Below are positions 63,244-64,000 of a stretch of DNA of 64,000 bases, piece by piece (position 1 is the first letter of the stretch; each line of letters opens with the position of its first letter). This DNA comes from Flavivirga aquimarina (GTDB lineage Bacteria > Bacteroidota > Bacteroidia > Flavobacteriales > Flavobacteriaceae). The notes beneath the pieces are model-generated. The model was not told the origin of the DNA. It saw nothing but the letters and a program-made list of their open reading frames with translations, and made no database searches. A program made the position numbers and the translations under genes. Location: the NCBI RefSeq assembly GCF_030540835.1, contig NZ_JAUOEK010000155.1, positions 62,001 through 126,000 of the forward strand, written 5' to 3'.

Positions 63244-64000
63244 TTAAAATTTTATTTTTCCGACTTCAAGCTCATCTTCTTCTTTATCTAATCTTAAAAT
63301 TTTTACTTTTTTAGTTTCATTTTTACTTCCATAATTTGTGAACATAGTGACCTTTAATGTAGTTGGTCCTGAAATTTTTTGAACTTCATCCCCATAATAA
63401 TCTATTAATATATTATAATCTCCTTTAAATGCTTTCTTTATCATAAATTCTTCGGGACCATAACCTTCTGTCATATCTTCAGATAATCTTCCTCCATTTT
63501 TAGAATTTTTATTACTATATAAGATTTTTTCTGCGTTCGGGTTTTCAACCCAAAGATCTAAATCTGTATTGTTATGATTCCAATCTATCACAACTCTAAC
63601 ATCAACTTTTAAATCTTTAATTAATCGTTTTTGATTATAGTCTAACTTTATTTTTCTACCATACTTTGTTACCATATGGCAAGCTTCTACATAAGCTATT
63701 TGCTCAATTCCATAAAAGCGTTCGTCTTCATCTTTTTCAAGTAACTCTCCATCAATAATTTTATATAATAGATCAAAAGCTTTTTGATATTCTCTTATGT
63801 TTTCATAAGCCAAAGCTAAATCTCTATAAGACTGTGGTTCTTCTGGTCTTAATTTTAAAATCTCTTTATATACATGAACTGTTAAATGATTCTTTTCTAA
63901 GCTTTCTAACTTATAAGCTAAGGCTCTCATAAGTTCATGATTATCTATATCAATTTCAATAAGGTTAGTAATAATTTGAACTGCTAATTCATATTCATTA
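63244..64000 (-). CDS. TPR and DUF2135 protein, C-terminal part (5' end outside window)
   Basis: The frame stays open to the right edge, beyond the internal ATG at 63930, so this is the last ~252 codons of a longer gene. The visible part has TPR repeats (KEILKLRPEEPQSYRDLALA, YENIREYQKAFDLLYKII) and a C-terminal DUF2135 domain (VIDWNHNNTDLDLWVENPNAE, GYGPEEFMIKKAFKGDYNI), a beta domain often found after VIT domains in large Bacteroidota proteins. A VIT domain upstream is likely but not in view. Function unknown. Confidence 0.8.
   Translation of the reverse strand, partial: NEYELAVQIITNLIEIDIDNHELMRALAYKLESLEKNHLTVHVYKEILKLRPEEPQSYRDLALAYENIREYQKAFDLLYKIIDGELLEKDEDERFYGIEQIAYVEACHMVTKYGRKIKLDYNQKRLIKDLKVDVRVVIDWNHNNTDLDLWVENPNAEKILYSNKNSKNGGRLSEDMTEGYGPEEFMIKKAFKGDYNILIDYYGDEVQKISGPTTLKVTMFTNYGSKNETKKVKILRLDKEEDELEVGKIKF

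Overview
The window is 64 kb of an AT-rich chromosome from a gliding-type member of the Bacteroidota, most probably a marine Flavobacteriaceae. This rests on several things seen in the sequence: type IX secretion (T9SS) sorting domains, a PorP/SprF protein, ECF sigma/FecR/TonB-receptor signalling, many lipoproteins, promoter-like TAnnTTTG boxes, and a typical flavobacterial gene content (fused thrA, MiaE, PyrR-PyrB, DUF3822, Nnr fusion). I see no tRNA, rRNA, CRISPR array, complete insertion sequence or prophage. Most of the window is ordinary core chromosome.

Layout. 1-3.3 kb: end of a DUF1835-like gene, a nucleoside phosphorylase, an orphan cytosolic solute-binding-fold protein and a TlpA-like thioredoxin lipoprotein. 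3.4-8.5 kb (minus): a cell-surface signalling operon (ECF sigma, FecR anti-sigma, STN-bearing TonB receptor, modular lipoprotein). 8.6-10.8 kb (minus): NAD(P)HX repair enzyme Nnr and a decayed T9SS cargo remnant. 10.9-16.1 kb: a threonine operon (leader peptide, thrA, thrB, thrC). 16.2-20.4 kb: gcvT, glutaminase, an SDR protein, pterin dehydratase, YebC. 20.4-22 kb: sparse AT-rich DNA with one orphan membrane protein. 22-26.5 kb: Gfo/Idh oxidoreductase, NYN-LOTUS protein and a secreted metzincin. 26.7-30.5 kb (minus): a lipid/Kdo-related operon (KdsB, HAD, CAT-like acetyltransferase, KdnB-like dehydrogenase, PlsC-like acyltransferase). 30.7-35.8 kb: RecD-like helicase, DUF3822/RsmD operon and two exported proteins. 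35.87-36.28 kb (minus): RNase P RNA. 36.5-43.7 kb: dnaX, a lipoprotein, miaE, a small beta-barrel, Ppx/GppA with Ppk1, and SixA. 44.2-55 kb: the main accessory-looking locus, with a small secreted protein, an 1801-residue repetitive T9SS type-B adhesin, PorP/SprF and two tandem 639-residue PD40/OmpA proteins. 55.3-64 kb: CAP lipoprotein, pdxH, rnz and neighbours, pyrB, pyrR, rpsA, a BON/LysM protein and a partial TPR/DUF2135 protein.

How the parts work together. The adhesin locus looks like a self-contained surface-display module: the cargo ends in a type-B sorting domain, PorP/SprF is the expected outer-membrane partner, and the OmpA proteins can link the assembly to peptidoglycan. The sigma/FecR/receptor operon should sense a ligand at the outer membrane and induce its own uptake system. 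The thr operon is preceded by a Thr/Ile-rich 35-codon reading frame, which points to attenuation control. Short palindromic repeats of several families sit between genes, and two of them form helices inside the RNase P RNA gene.

Nothing here is clearly a wholly new system. The best leads are the thr leader, the repeat-laden rnpB, the fresh internal amplification in the adhesin, the KdnB-type operon that lacks a local KdnA, and the small-transcript candidates in the AT-rich gaps.
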